NCBI GenBank assembly: GCA_021741145.1
Contig: JAIOYK010000013.1
Coordinates: forward strand, 44,164 to 108,163
From: Rhodospirillum sp.
Lineage (GTDB): Bacteria; Pseudomonadota; Alphaproteobacteria; Rhodospirillales; Rhodospirillaceae
Direction of reading: 5' to 3'
Length of the DNA stretch: 64,000 nucleotides
In this document: positions 36,792 to 46,147 of the stretch, one piece after another
Layout: each line of letters opens with the position of its first letter
Numbering within the stretch: the stretch's first letter is position 1
Notes under the pieces: model-generated
Seen by the model: only the letters and a program-made list of their open reading frames with translations
Database searches by the model: none
Told to the model about the DNA's origin: nothing
Position numbers and translations under genes: made by a program

Positions 36792-37613
36792 TCACCGCTG
36801 TCCAAACCGTCCCATCCCCTCGGCCAGGGCGATGACCAGCGAGGTCAGGGCCATCAGCACGATGGACAGGGCCGCGGCCATGGGAAAGTCCGACCCCGTC
36901 TCCGACACCATGCTGAAGAGTTGCAATGGCAGAATAGGCAACTGGGTCCCCACCAGGGCCAGGGCCGTGCCATAGGCGCCCAAGGCCACCGCCGCCACCA
37001 GACAATAGGCGGACAGGGCCGCGGGCAGGATCTGGGGAATGAGAATATCCCAATGGGCCCGCCAGGAGGATGCCCCCAGGCTTTCCGCCGCGCGCAACTG
37101 GCGTCGGTCGAAGTTGACCAAAACCGGGACCAGAACCATCACGACGCGGGGAATCAAATAGTAGGAGTACGCGAAGGCCAGACCCGTCGGGGAGTAGAGC
37201 AACGCGCCCACCTCCGCCGGGTCGGCCCCCAGTTCGGCCAACAGAAGGGTGACGAAGCCGGCGCGGCCAAACCCCAGGATAAACCCGTAAGCCACGATCA
37301 GGCCCGAGAAGGTCAGCGGCAAGGAGATCACGAACATCAGCGTCGTGCGCCGCTCCGGCGGCAATCCCGCCAGACAGAGCGCGACGGGAAAGCCCACCGC
37401 GAGCGAAGCCAAGGGCGCCACCGTCCCCAGGATCAGGCTTCCGGTGAGGGAGGACCAGAAGGCCCCGCTCGCCCAGAGGCGGACAAAGGCGCTTCCCCCG
37501 TCCGTAAAGGCCTCCACGGCCACCACGGACAGAGGAAGGACAAAGAACAGCGACAGAAAGACAAGCCCCGGCAAGGCCAGCAGTCCAAGGCGCAGGCTGT
37601 GGTTCCGCTCCAT
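36792..37613 (-). CDS. ABC transporter permease (1)
   Basis: 273 residues with six predicted membrane helices starting LLALPGLVFLSLFFVLPLSVVAV. The EAA loop that contacts the ATPase is RAAESLGASSWRAHWDILIPQILP. Belongs to the binding-protein-dependent importer family of the Fe3+/spermidine/2-aminoethylphosphonate type. Last gene of a four-gene unit, 24 bp after the binding-protein gene; the second permease gene lies at the other end. Confidence 0.92.
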   Translation of the reverse strand: MERNHSLRLGLLALPGLVFLSLFFVLPLSVVAVEAFTDGGSAFVRLWASGAFWSSLTGSLILGTVAPLASLAVGFPVALCLAGLPPERRTTLMFVISLPLTFSGLIVAYGFILGFGRAGFVTLLLAELGADPAEVGALLYSPTGLAFAYSYYLIPRVVMVLVPVLVNFDRRQLRAAESLGASSWRAHWDILIPQILPAALSAYCLVAAVALGAYGTALALVGTQLPILPLQLFSMVSETGSDFPMAAALSIVLMALTSLVIALAEGMGRFGQR

Positions 37614-37637
37614 CGGGCCCGTCTCCCTGTCTTGGAT

Positions 37638-38711
37638 TTACGGATTGGCCAGGACCTTGGCGGCCCAGGATTCGTCGATATGGGCCTTCAAGGCCTTGGC
37701 CTTGACCACGTCCACCGGCTTGATCTGCGGCGCGGCGGGCAGTTTCTCGGCCACCTCGGCGGGCAGCGCCACGCCAGGGACGGCGGGGCGGACAAAGCCG
37801 TCGGCGAAGGTCGCCTGACCGACGTCGGTCATGATGTAGTTCAGCCAGAGCTGGCCCGCGTTGGGGTTCGGGCCGTTCTTCACCAGACTAATGGCATAGG
37901 GCGCGGCGGCGGAGGCCTCCTTGGGAATGACCACGGCCACATCGGACATGCCATCCTTGTACTTGGCCTTCAGGCCGTCGTTCTCATAGCCGATGTAAAT
38001 GGGAATCTCGCCCTTCAGGAACTGGGCATAGGGGGTAGTGCCGACCACCCGCAAGACGGACCCGGCTCCTTGCAGCTTGGCCAGGTAATCGATGCCCGGA
38101 TCCACGGTGTCCATGTCACCGCCGTTGGCGAAGGCGGCGGCGAAGGTCACCACCTGGCCCTGGCCCGTGGAGCGCGGATCCAGGTAAACCACCGCGTTCT
38201 TGTATTCGGGCTTCAGCAGGTCGGCCCAGGACTCGGGCACCTTGTCCACCAACTTGGTGTTCACCAGGAAGGCCACATTCAGGGTGTGGATGGTGAACCA
38301 CTTGCCCGTGGCCTCGCGGAAGGCCTCCGGCAGTTTGTCGAAGTTGATCGGCTGGAAGGGGGCGGTCAGATCCTTCTCGGCGGCGTCGACCGCCGATCCG
38401 GCGAAGTAATAGGCCGTATCCGCCTGGGGCCGGTTGCGGGCCTTGTCCAGGGCCACCACCGTCGCGCCCGAACCCAGGTCGTTATAGACCAGTTCCACAC
38501 CGGGATAGCGGGCCTTGAAGGCCTTGAACTGGGCGCCCCAATTGGCCCAGGTGGGACCGGTGTCGAAGGACACGGCCATGCCTTCTTCCAGAGCTTTTTC
38601 GTAAAGGGCCTTTTCGCCCGGGTAGAGTTCGTCGCCGTCGAAGGCGAACCCCTGGGCGGCGGGCAGGACCGCCGCGGCGGCGGCAAGGGCCACCATCACC
38701 ATGCGCTTCAT
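37638..38711 (-). CDS. ABC transporter periplasmic substrate-binding protein
   Basis: 357 residues with a Sec signal peptide (MKRMVMVALAAAAAVLPAAQ, cut near residue 21-23). The mature part is a family 1 / SBP_bac_6-like bilobal binder: YNDLGSGATVVALDKARN, PFQPINFDKLPEAF, ESWADLLKPEYKNAVVYLDP and YIGYENDGLKAKY. Related proteins bind Fe3+, spermidine/putrescine or 2-aminoethylphosphonate; the ligand is not decidable here. Its ATG overlaps the ATPase stop codon by four bases. Confidence 0.9.
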   Translation of the reverse strand: MKRMVMVALAAAAAVLPAAQGFAFDGDELYPGEKALYEKALEEGMAVSFDTGPTWANWGAQFKAFKARYPGVELVYNDLGSGATVVALDKARNRPQADTAYYFAGSAVDAAEKDLTAPFQPINFDKLPEAFREATGKWFTIHTLNVAFLVNTKLVDKVPESWADLLKPEYKNAVVYLDPRSTGQGQVVTFAAAFANGGDMDTVDPGIDYLAKLQGAGSVLRVVGTTPYAQFLKGEIPIYIGYENDGLKAKYKDGMSDVAVVIPKEASAAAPYAISLVKNGPNPNAGQLWLNYIMTDVGQATFADGFVRPAVPGVALPAEVAEKLPAAPQIKPVDVVKAKALKAHIDESWAAKVLANP

Positions 38712-39778
38712 GACTCTGTCCTCTCGGTTGTCTTTATGATGGAAGCCGCCTCCCGGGGGAGGAGGCGAATACACTCGGGAGGCAGGGCCACCGCGGCGAT
38801 CCCGTCCCGAGAGCGGGTTTCGCCAAGAACGGATCCTCCGGCGGCGGCGAAATCGTACCGCCGGACGGATCCCATGAACCGGTCACGCGTCACCGCGCCC
38901 GGCAAGAGATTGGAGACCACTTCCCCCGGATCCACGGCGCGGACAGCCTCCGGTCTGAAGAACAGGGTTACGGGCGCGCCGATATCCCAACCGCTGGTCT
39001 CGCAAGCCAGAATGCCAAGGGCCGTTCGAACCCGACCGGGCGCGCGGACCTCTCCGTCGATCAGGTTCGCCTCGCCAACAAAAGCCGCCACCTCCCGGTC
39101 CACCGGATGGTCGTATAACTCCAGGGGCGGGGCCACCTGACGGAGCCCCCCGTCACGCAACACCGCCACCCGATCAGCCATGGACAAGGCCTCTTCCTGG
39201 TCGTGGGTCACATGCAAGGTGGTGATGCCAAAATCCCGTTGGACCCGGCGGATTTCCTCGCGCATCGAAACGCGTAATCCGGCGTCCAGGGCCGACAGGG
39301 GTTCGTCGAGCAGCAGGGCACGGGGGCGGAAAACCAGGGCGCGAGCCAGGGCGACCCGTTGACTCTGGCCACCGGACAGGGTGGCCACCCGGCGGTCGGC
39401 ATAGCCCCCCAGGCCCACGGCATCCAGAGCCTCCCGGGCGCGGGTCTCCCGCTCGCCCCGGGACACACCGCGCACCTTCAGGGGATAGGCCACGTTGGCG
39501 CCGCAGGTCATATGGGGGAACAGGGCGTGGCTCTGGAAGACGATGCCCAGGTTTCGATCCCGGGCGGGTTGGTCGGTCACGTCTTCCCCATCGATCAGCA
39601 CCCGCCCCGCCTGGGGTTTCAAGAAGCCCGCGAGCAGGCCCAGGGCCGTGGTCTTCCCCGACCCGCTGGGGCCGATGACCGCCATCAGCTCACCGGAGGA
39701 CAGCTCCAGGGTCAGATCCCGGACGCCAAGGTCGGACCCGGGATAGAGGTGGGTCACCCCTTCGAAACGGATGCTCAT
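38708..39778 (-). CDS. ABC transporter ATP-binding protein
   Basis: 356 residues. Walker A IGPSGSGKTT near residue 36, Q-loop FQSHALFPHMT, signature LSGGQSQRVALARAL, Walker B LLLDEPLSALD and switch His in LHVTHDQEEA are all intact. A C-terminal TOBE-type regulatory domain (FFRPEAVRAVDPGEVVSN) follows. It powers the importer formed by the flanking permeases. Its ATG overlaps the upstream permease stop by four bases, so the unit is translationally coupled. Confidence 0.95.
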   Translation of the reverse strand: MSIRFEGVTHLYPGSDLGVRDLTLELSSGELMAVIGPSGSGKTTALGLLAGFLKPQAGRVLIDGEDVTDQPARDRNLGIVFQSHALFPHMTCGANVAYPLKVRGVSRGERETRAREALDAVGLGGYADRRVATLSGGQSQRVALARALVFRPRALLLDEPLSALDAGLRVSMREEIRRVQRDFGITTLHVTHDQEEALSMADRVAVLRDGGLRQVAPPLELYDHPVDREVAAFVGEANLIDGEVRAPGRVRTALGILACETSGWDIGAPVTLFFRPEAVRAVDPGEVVSNLLPGAVTRDRFMGSVRRYDFAAAGGSVLGETRSRDGIAAVALPPECIRLLPREAASIIKTTERTES

Positions 39779-40572
39779 GCCCGGCCTCCCCCCGCACCAT
39801 GCGCCGCGCCACCCGCCACGCGGGCGGTCAAGGCCCCCGCCGCGGCGGCGAGGATGGCCAGTGCCAGCAAGATCACCGTGGCCGCGCAAGCCAAGCCGGT
39901 GGCGCCATAGAAGGCCTGGAGCAGCACCACCGGGTAGGTCCGGTTGAGGAATCCGCTCACCAGGTTGGAGACCTGGAACTCGCCGATGGAAATGGCGGTC
40001 ACCAGGATCAGGCCGGACATCAGGGCATGGCGTACCGAGGGGAGGACAATGTCGACGAACCGACGGCCAAACCCGGCCCCCAGACTCTCCCCGGCCCGCT
40101 CCAGGATCCCCAGATCGAGAGTGCCCATGTCCGACAGCAGGGTCAGAACCAGATAGGGCAGAGTGAGCACCACATGGGCGGCGACCAGAAGCCAGAAGCC
40201 ACCCAACCAGGGAAGCCTGTCACTGGAAAAGGCCAGGATAAAGCCGAACGCCAAAACCAACTCCGGCACGGCGATGGGCAGCAGAGTCGCCAACCGCGCC
40301 ACGGCCTGGACACCCCTGTGGGCGCTGGCGTGGACGGCATAGGCCAAGGGCAAGCCAATCACCGCGTCGATCAGGCAGGTGGCGCAAACCACTTTCAAGC
40401 TGACCAGAAAGGCCCGGCTGAAGGTGGGGTCCTCCGCCCAGTCCGTGTACCAGCGAGACGTCATCCCCTGGGGCAGCAGGCTATTGGTCCAGGAGTCCCC
40501 CAGGGATCCCACGGCCAAGAGGGCCATGGGTAAAACCAGATAAGCCAGATAAAGGACCGTGACCAGACGCAC
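39775..40572 (-). CDS. ABC transporter permease (2)
   Basis: 265 residues, six membrane helices (first: VTVLYLAYLVLPMALLAVG). EAA loop: RAGESLGAGFGRRFVDIVLPSVRHAL. First gene of the importer unit, with the candidate regulatory region just upstream (40573-40681). The C-terminus is Ala/Gly-rich. Confidence 0.92.
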   Translation of the reverse strand: MRLVTVLYLAYLVLPMALLAVGSLGDSWTNSLLPQGMTSRWYTDWAEDPTFSRAFLVSLKVVCATCLIDAVIGLPLAYAVHASAHRGVQAVARLATLLPIAVPELVLAFGFILAFSSDRLPWLGGFWLLVAAHVVLTLPYLVLTLLSDMGTLDLGILERAGESLGAGFGRRFVDIVLPSVRHALMSGLILVTAISIGEFQVSNLVSGFLNRTYPVVLLQAFYGATGLACAATVILLALAILAAAAGALTARVAGGAAHGAGGGRA

Positions 40573-40655
40573 CGGACTCTCCTTCCCTGGGGGAGCGGCT
40601 CAGTCCGCCCCCTCGTGATCAAGGAGATCCTAGTCGTTGGGCGCTTTGGAATAAA

Positions 40656-40681
40656 TTGATCATTCCATGATTATTTTATGA
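40656..40681. promoter_or_regulatory. candidate operator upstream of ABC importer
   Basis: TTGATCAT (40656-40663) and ATTTTATGA (40673-40681; reverse complement TCATAAAAT) lie within a markedly AT-rich patch in front of the importer operon. The same two words occur fused in front of the DeoR-type gene (41383-41395). The patch touches the 3' end of the LOG-family gene. Confidence 0.45.
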
Positions 40682-41359
40682 CACACCCTGATCATCCAAT
40701 CTCAGAAGGTGCCGGCAGAGATGCCCCATGGCCGCGTCCATGGTCGCGGGATAGAGGGCATCGGGCACGGCGGGGGCTTCCTCCAGCCCCAGGACCAGAC
40801 GGTTGAAATGGACCCCGAAGGCCATCTCCGTCAGCGTCCCATGGCCGCCACCGACGGCCACCAAGACCCGGGCCGCCCGGGCAATCAAAGCGTTGCGCGC
40901 CGGGCCTATCCCCGTGGCCAGGGGGATGGCCACGTAGTCGTTCGCCGTCTCCCATTCCCCATCGGGAAGCAGGCCAATGGGCATGCCCCCCTCCTCCATG
41001 CAGCCCTGGCAGACGGCTTCCATGACACCCCCCCGCCCCCCGCAGAGAACAGTGGGATTGAGGCGCCCCAGGCGCCGCCCCAGATCCCGGGCGACCTCCC
41101 TTTGACGGTCCGTTGCCTCCTTCGGGCCGATGACCGCCACGGGCACCCGGCGAATGCGGGCGCCGGGGCGGTGCAGCCAACCCACGGCCTCCTCCACTGT
41201 CAGCGGAAGCGTTGTCAGGGGAGGCGCTGTCGGAGCTGGCGCCTCCCCTGAAGGGTTGGGGGCATCGGGCGCCCAAGACAGGGACCAGGGATCGAACACA
41301 CGGCTATCGTGGAGAAGAACACGTCTGGCGGGATCGAGCCGGAGAGGCGAGGAAGACAC
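40676..41359 (-). CDS. LOG-family (TIGR00725-like) nucleotide-binding protein
   Basis: 227 residues. The Rossmann core has VAVIGPKEATDRQREVARD, LCGGRGGVMEAV and the lysine-decarboxylase-like-fold motif VAVGGGHGTLTEMAFG. Some LOG proteins hydrolyse nucleotide monophosphates (cytokinin-activating type), but this branch is uncharacterised. The first ~75 residues are Pro/Ala-rich and poorly ordered. It lies between the ABC operon and the divergent DeoR-type gene and may belong to their regulon. Confidence 0.8.
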   Translation of the reverse strand: MSSSPLRLDPARRVLLHDSRVFDPWSLSWAPDAPNPSGEAPAPTAPPLTTLPLTVEEAVGWLHRPGARIRRVPVAVIGPKEATDRQREVARDLGRRLGRLNPTVLCGGRGGVMEAVCQGCMEEGGMPIGLLPDGEWETANDYVAIPLATGIGPARNALIARAARVLVAVGGGHGTLTEMAFGVHFNRLVLGLEEAPAVPDALYPATMDAAMGHLCRHLLRLDDQGVS

Positions 41360-41382
41360 GAACGGGACCCTTTCGCATGAAT

Positions 41383-41395
41383 TTGATCATAAAAT
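41383..41395. promoter_or_regulatory. candidate operator between LOG gene and DeoR-type regulator
   Basis: TTGATCATAAAAT contains both words found upstream of the ABC importer. Placed in the 90-bp divergent gap, it could govern the regulator and the LOG gene together. Confidence 0.45.
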
Positions 41396-41449
41396 GACAT
41401 TTTGACTGTTTGTTGCCAACACCCCTTGGGGAGGACTCGCCTTTGTCCT

Positions 41450-42334
41450 ATGCTGGGGCCAGCTCACGCCCCTTTGGTGATCGACCCCGAGCAGGAAAAT
41501 CGAACCGTGCCCGACTTCCCCTCCTCCGCTGTCCTCGAATCCAACACCGTCGAGGAGCCCACGGCCCGTCAAAGGCGCCTCCTCTCCCTGGTCGCCGCCC
41601 AGGGGTTTGGCACCATCGAGGCCCTGGCGGAAGGTCTGGATATCTCGTCGCAAACGGTTCGGCGGGACATCAACGCCCTCTGTGACCTGGGCCTGCTTCA
41701 GCGCTTCCATGGGGGGGCCAGCCTCCCCCCCGACCTTCCGGCACGGGAGAATGCGCCCGTGCGTCTGGGGTATGGCCGAAAAAGCACCACCAAGGTGGCG
41801 GAAAAGGCCCGAATCGGCGCCGCCGTCGCGGGGTTCATTCCCGATGGCTCCTCGATTTTTCTCGACGTGGGCACGACCCTGGAGGCGGTGGCCGAAGCCG
41901 TGGCCCGCCACCACCGGGGACCCCGGGTGGTGACCTGCGGGCTCTTGGCGGCATCCGCTTTCGCCGGACATGACGGTGCCCAGGTCTTCGTCACCGGTGG
42001 GATGCTCCGGGGGGCGGACGGGTCCATCGTCGGAGAAAGCGCCATTCGCGCCGTGGAGGGGTTCAAGGTGGATTACGCTGTGCTTGGCCTCTCGGCGATC
42101 GACGCCGACGGCGCCTTGACCGATTTCGACGCGGATAAGGTCGCCCTGAAACAGGCGGCGATCCGCATTGCCCGAAAGGTGATCCTGGCCGTGGATTCCT
42201 CGAAATTCGGGCGGACAGCTCTGCTGCGGGTCACCCCTTTGTCGACGATCTCCATCGTGGTCACCGACAGGTCACCGGACCCAGAAATCCAGGCTCTTCT
42301 GGAAAGCGAGGGCGTGGACTTGGTCATCGCGTAA
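41450..42334 (+). CDS. DeoR/GlpR-family transcriptional regulator
   Basis: 294 residues with this start. The DeoR HTH (RQRRLLSLVAAQGFGTIEAL, LDISSQTVRRDINALCDLGL) is followed by LQRFHGGA, the family hallmark. The C-terminal sugar-phosphate sensor has GSSIFLDVGTTLEAVAEAV and VDSSKFGRTALLRV. Members are mostly repressors released by phosphorylated sugars or polyols. A TTG at 41402 would add 16 residues; the ATG is preferred. It faces the LOG gene and the ABC operon and is the natural regulator of both. Confidence 0.88.
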   Translation: MLGPAHAPLVIDPEQENRTVPDFPSSAVLESNTVEEPTARQRRLLSLVAAQGFGTIEALAEGLDISSQTVRRDINALCDLGLLQRFHGGASLPPDLPARENAPVRLGYGRKSTTKVAEKARIGAAVAGFIPDGSSIFLDVGTTLEAVAEAVARHHRGPRVVTCGLLAASAFAGHDGAQVFVTGGMLRGADGSIVGESAIRAVEGFKVDYAVLGLSAIDADGALTDFDADKVALKQAAIRIARKVILAVDSSKFGRTALLRVTPLSTISIVVTDRSPDPEIQALLESEGVDLVIA

Positions 42335-42337
42335 CGA

Positions 42338-42359
42338 AGAGGCCCCAAATGGGGCCTCC
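42338..42359. terminator. bidirectional hairpin between DeoR-type gene and phoB
   Basis: GAGGCCCC pairs with GGGGCCTC around AAAT in the 48-bp convergent gap. There is no T-run on either side, so termination is probable from position but not proven. Confidence 0.55.
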
Positions 42360-42382
42360 TAGAGATCAGGCCTTGCCCCGCC

Positions 42383-43081
42383 TCAGGCGACGATCGCGTT
42401 TTGGTCCAGGGCGTAGCCCGCGGCGCGGACGGTGCGGATCAGATCCATGTCCTCGTCGCTGTTCAAGGCCTTGCGCAGGCGCCGGATATGGACATCCACC
42501 GTCCGCGGCTCGACATAAATATCCGGCCCCCAGACCGCATTCAGAAGTTCCTCGCGGGAGAAAACGGCACCGGGGTTCTGCATCAGGAATTGCAGCAAGC
42601 GGAACTCGGTGGGACCAAGGTGGATATAGCGGCCGCCCCGGGTAACCCGGTGGGCGCCCAGGTCCATGACCACGTCGGCGTAGTTCAGGTTGCCCTTGGT
42701 GTTGCTCGGTTGGGACCGGCGCAGCAGGGCCTTCACCCGTGCCAGGAGTTCGGGCATGGAGAAGGGCTTGGACATGTAGTCGTCCGCCCCGGTATTCAGC
42801 CCCCGGATCCGATCACTTTCCTCACCCCGGGCGGTCAACATCAGGATCGGCAGATCCCGAGTCCGCGGTTTGCGGCGCAGCTGACGGCAGACTTCGATCC
42901 CCGACATGACCGGCAACATCCAATCCAGGATCATCAGATCGGGTTGGGCCTCGGCCACCAGGGTCATGGCTTCCTCGCCATCCATGGCTTCCGCGACGCG
43001 GTATCCCTCCTTTTCCAGATTGTACCGCAGCAGGGTGACCAGGGAGGCTTCGTCCTCGACGATCATCACTTGTGGTTTCAT
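42383..43081 (-). CDS. phoB: phosphate regulon response regulator PhoB
   Basis: 232 residues. Receiver domain with acidic pair Glu9-Asp10, phospho-acceptor Asp53 (LMILDWMLPVMSG) and the Thr of LMLTARGEE; C-terminal winged-helix DNA-binding domain (FRLLQFLMQNPGAVFSREEL, RTVDVHIRRLRKAL, IRTVRAAGYAL). It activates Pho-regulon promoters when phosphate is scarce. Last gene of the pst operon; its ATG overlaps the phoU stop by four bases. The cognate kinase gene phoR is not in the window. Confidence 0.96.
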   Translation of the reverse strand: MKPQVMIVEDEASLVTLLRYNLEKEGYRVAEAMDGEEAMTLVAEAQPDLMILDWMLPVMSGIEVCRQLRRKPRTRDLPILMLTARGEESDRIRGLNTGADDYMSKPFSMPELLARVKALLRRSQPSNTKGNLNYADVVMDLGAHRVTRGGRYIHLGPTEFRLLQFLMQNPGAVFSREELLNAVWGPDIYVEPRTVDVHIRRLRKALNSDEDMDLIRTVRAAGYALDQNAIVA

Positions 43082-43821
43082 TGGCTCAGCTCACGATGTC
43101 CCGCTGTGGAGTCTGGGTGGTTGGAGTCAAAATCACCGGCATCCCGACCCTTCGGCCGAGTGGCCCGCAACGGCGTACCGGAAACAAGATAGTGGATATT
43201 CTCGCAAATATTTGTCGCGTGGTCCCCAATCCGTTCGATATTCTTGGCGATGAACATCAGATGGGTGCACGCGGTGATATTGCGCGGATCTTCCATCATA
43301 TAGGTCAGCAATTCCCGGAACAACGAAGTGTACAACTCGTCCACTTCCTCATCCCGGCACCAGGCATCAATGGCTTTGTCGAGATCGCGCTCGACATAGG
43401 CATCCAAGGTGTCATTGACCATATCCTGCACAAGACGGGCCATGCGGGGAATGGTCGCGACCGGCTTGACCACGGGAAGCTGGTTCAGAACCAGCGCCCG
43501 CTTGCCCACGTTGGAGGCGTAGTCACCGATGCGCTCCAGGTCCGAGGCGATCTTGAAGGCGCCGACGATATTGCGGAGGTCGTCCGCCATGGGTTGGCGC
43601 AGGGCGAGCAGGCGCACGGCCCGGTCGTTGATTTCCTGCTCCATGGCATCGATGCGCGCATCGGAACTGACCACGCGCGAAGCCAGATCGTTGTCCCGGC
43701 GGGTCAAAGCCTGGATAGCATTGACCATCTGGGCTTCCGCCAATCCGCCCATGCGCAACACGGTCTTGGCGAGAGTTTTCAACTCTTCGTCATAGGACCG
43801 GACCGTATGTTCCGTAGGCAT
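43078..43821 (-). CDS. phoU: phosphate signalling complex protein PhoU
   Basis: 247 residues, all-helical, with two PhoU three-helix repeats. Metal-binding-type motifs include DLERIGDYASNVGKRAL in the first half and NIERIGDHATNICE in the second. It links PstSCAB transport state to PhoR/PhoB. The ATG at 43821 follows a purine-rich stretch; the upstream in-frame extension was discarded. Between pstB and phoB. Confidence 0.97.
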   Translation of the reverse strand: MPTEHTVRSYDEELKTLAKTVLRMGGLAEAQMVNAIQALTRRDNDLASRVVSSDARIDAMEQEINDRAVRLLALRQPMADDLRNIVGAFKIASDLERIGDYASNVGKRALVLNQLPVVKPVATIPRMARLVQDMVNDTLDAYVERDLDKAIDAWCRDEEVDELYTSLFRELLTYMMEDPRNITACTHLMFIAKNIERIGDHATNICENIHYLVSGTPLRATRPKGRDAGDFDSNHPDSTAGHRELSQ

Positions 43822-43921
43822 GGGTTTTCTCCCTGCCATCCCAACCATTGGGACGGCCAAATGACGGCGCGTGGAATGCTCCTCCACCCGCCGTCCATAT
43901 TGGTATCTTGGCGGTCCGACC

Positions 43922-44737
43922 TCAGCCGAAGCGGCCCGTGATATACCCCTGGGTCAGATTATGCTGGGGATTGGTGAAAATCGTCTCCGTATCCCCACAT
44001 TCGATCAGACGACCCAGGTGGAAAAACGCCGTCCGCTGGGACACGCGCGCGGCCTGCTGCATGGAGTGGGTAACGATCACGATGGTGAAGTTCGTCCGCA
44101 ACTCATCAATCAACTCCTCGATCTTCGCCGTGGCGATGGGATCAAGGGCCGAACAAGGCTCGTCCATGAGAATCACTTCCGGCGAGACGGCGATGGCGCG
44201 GGCGATGCACAGGCGCTGCTGCTGACCACCGGACAGGCCCGTACCCGGCGAGTCCAGGCGGTCCTTAACCTCTTCCCACAGGCCAGCGCGAACCAGCGAG
44301 GACTGGACGATTTCGTCCAGCTCCGCCTTGCCCGTGGCGGTGCCATGGATGCGCGGACCGTAGGCGATGTTCTCATAGATGGATTTTGGGAAGGGGTTGG
44401 GCTTTTGGAAGACCATGCCGACCCGGGCCCGCAGTTCCACCACATCGATCTTACGGTCGTAGATATCCTCTTCGTCCAGACGGATATCCCCGGTCACCCG
44501 ACAGATGTCGATGGTGTCGTTCATCCGATTCAGGCACCGCAGAAAGGTTGATTTCCCGCAGCCGGACGGACCGATAAAGGCCGTGACTTCCTGGGCGACA
44601 ATATCCAGCCCCACGTCCTTGATGGCGTGCTTTTCGCCATAGTAGACATTGGCATTGGTGGCGGACACCTTGACCGAGCGGTCGGCGATGCGGGGCTGTC
44701 CCGCGGTGCCCTCGAAGGGCTGATGTTGGTCAGTCAT
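43922..44737 (-). CDS. pstB: phosphate ABC transporter ATP-binding protein PstB
   Basis: 271 residues. Walker [13 protein letters not shown]-loop [15 protein letters not shown], signature [14 protein letters not shown], Walker [13 protein letters not shown] and IVTHSMQQA are intact. The ATG at 44737 was chosen; a GTG at 44749 overlapping pstA would add four residues. It energises the high-affinity phosphate importer at the inner membrane. Confidence 0.97.
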   Translation of the reverse strand: MTDQHQPFEGTAGQPRIADRSVKVSATNANVYYGEKHAIKDVGLDIVAQEVTAFIGPSGCGKSTFLRCLNRMNDTIDICRVTGDIRLDEEDIYDRKIDVVELRARVGMVFQKPNPFPKSIYENIAYGPRIHGTATGKAELDEIVQSSLVRAGLWEEVKDRLDSPGTGLSGGQQQRLCIARAIAVSPEVILMDEPCSALDPIATAKIEELIDELRTNFTIVIVTHSMQQAARVSQRTAFFHLGRLIECGDTETIFTNPQHNLTQGYITGRFG

Positions 44738-44742
44738 GGTCT

Positions 44743-46023
44743 TTACCACTTCCGTTCGAATTTCTTGCGCAGGACGACGGCGCCGGCGTTCATGAACACC
44801 AAGAACGCCAGGAGAATCATGATGGCCGCGGAGGTCCGTTCCACGAAGGCCCGTTCCGCGCTATCGGCCCAAAGGTAGATTTGCACCGGCATCACCGTCG
44901 AGGGCGCCAGCGGTCCCCCGGGAACATCGGCGATGAAGGCCACCATGCCGATCATCAACAGCGGCGCCGTTTCGCCCAGGGCCTGGGCCATTCCGATGAT
45001 CGTGCCTGTCAGCATCCCTGGCATGGCCAGGGGAAGGACATGGTGCACGATCATCTGCAACTTCGAGGCCCCAACACCCAAGGCCGCCTCGCGAATGGAC
45101 GGAGGAACGGACTTCAGGGCGGCACGGCTGGCGATGATGATGGTCGGCAAGGTCATGAGGGTCAACACCAGACCACCCACCACGGGAGCGGAGCGTGGCA
45201 TGCCGAAGACATTCAGAAAGACGGCCAGACCCAACAAACCGAAAACAATGGAAGGCACCGCCGCCAAGTTGTTGATGTTCACCTCGATCATATCGGTGAA
45301 CCAGTTCTGGGGCGCGTATTCCTCCAGGTATACCGCGGCGGCGACACCAATGGGGAAGGAGAGCGCCAAGGTGATCAACAGAGTATACATTGATCCGACG
45401 ACCGCGCCCAAGATACCCGCCAGTTCCGGCTGCCGACTATCGGAGTTGGTGAACAGGCGCTTGTTGAAGGTCGTCGAAATCATACCCCGATCCTGCAGCC
45501 GTTTGAACCAGGCGATCTGCTTGTCGGTGATACGCCGCTCGTGCTCGGCGGAAGTCTCGTCGACTTTGCCCTTGTTGAGCAGGTCGAAGTCGGAGGAGAC
45601 GGGCACGGTGATATCGATCCTCTGCCCGATCAGGGAGGGATCGGCCATAACCCGCCGTCGCGCTTCGTAGGTGGCTCCATCGGAGACGATCGCCAGCAAC
45701 GCCCGCCTGTCCTGGCGGGTGGTCACATCCGGGAACAGGTCCAGCATCGCCTGACTGATCAACTTCCGATAGTTTGCGGCGGACAAAACATCCGGGTCGC
45801 GATTTCCTTCTGGATCCACATCCTGGGGAAAGAGCGTGACCTCCAGGGTCATCTCGGTCGCGGTGAAGGCGCCCAGACCGCTCCCAAAGATGGTGACAAA
45901 CAGGGTTAGCAGCATGGCCAGGGCGACCAGGATGGCGCCCAGGCCGTAGAGCCGGAAGCGCTTCTCCGCCCGATACCGGCGCGCCAGGCCAGCACGTACG
46001 AGGTCCGTATTATTGCTTGTCAT
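44743..46023 (-). CDS. pstA: phosphate ABC transporter permease PstA (long form)
   Basis: 426 residues, about 130 longer than enteric PstA. A first membrane helix (residues ~27-50) is followed by a ~150-residue soluble, probably periplasmic, insertion; the remaining five helices and the EAA loop ([21 protein letters not shown]) are conventional. Long PstA is the rule in alphaproteobacteria. Second permease of the transporter, 124 bp after pstC. Confidence 0.95.
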   Translation of the reverse strand: MTSNNTDLVRAGLARRYRAEKRFRLYGLGAILVALAMLLTLFVTIFGSGLGAFTATEMTLEVTLFPQDVDPEGNRDPDVLSAANYRKLISQAMLDLFPDVTTRQDRRALLAIVSDGATYEARRRVMADPSLIGQRIDITVPVSSDFDLLNKGKVDETSAEHERRITDKQIAWFKRLQDRGMISTTFNKRLFTNSDSRQPELAGILGAVVGSMYTLLITLALSFPIGVAAAVYLEEYAPQNWFTDMIEVNINNLAAVPSIVFGLLGLAVFLNVFGMPRSAPVVGGLVLTLMTLPTIIIASRAALKSVPPSIREAALGVGASKLQMIVHHVLPLAMPGMLTGTIIGMAQALGETAPLLMIGMVAFIADVPGGPLAPSTVMPVQIYLWADSAERAFVERTSAAIMILLAFLVFMNAGAVVLRKKFERKW

Positions 46024-46147
46024 CTGTCTTCCTCTTTGCCGTCTCCGCGCTGGGGAGCCGGTCGACGCGTCAACAAATCTGAACTGCCCGGAGCGATGAT
46101 CCGGATCCATTCCCCCGAAGCCGGACGCTCCGGGATCAAGGAGCGGT

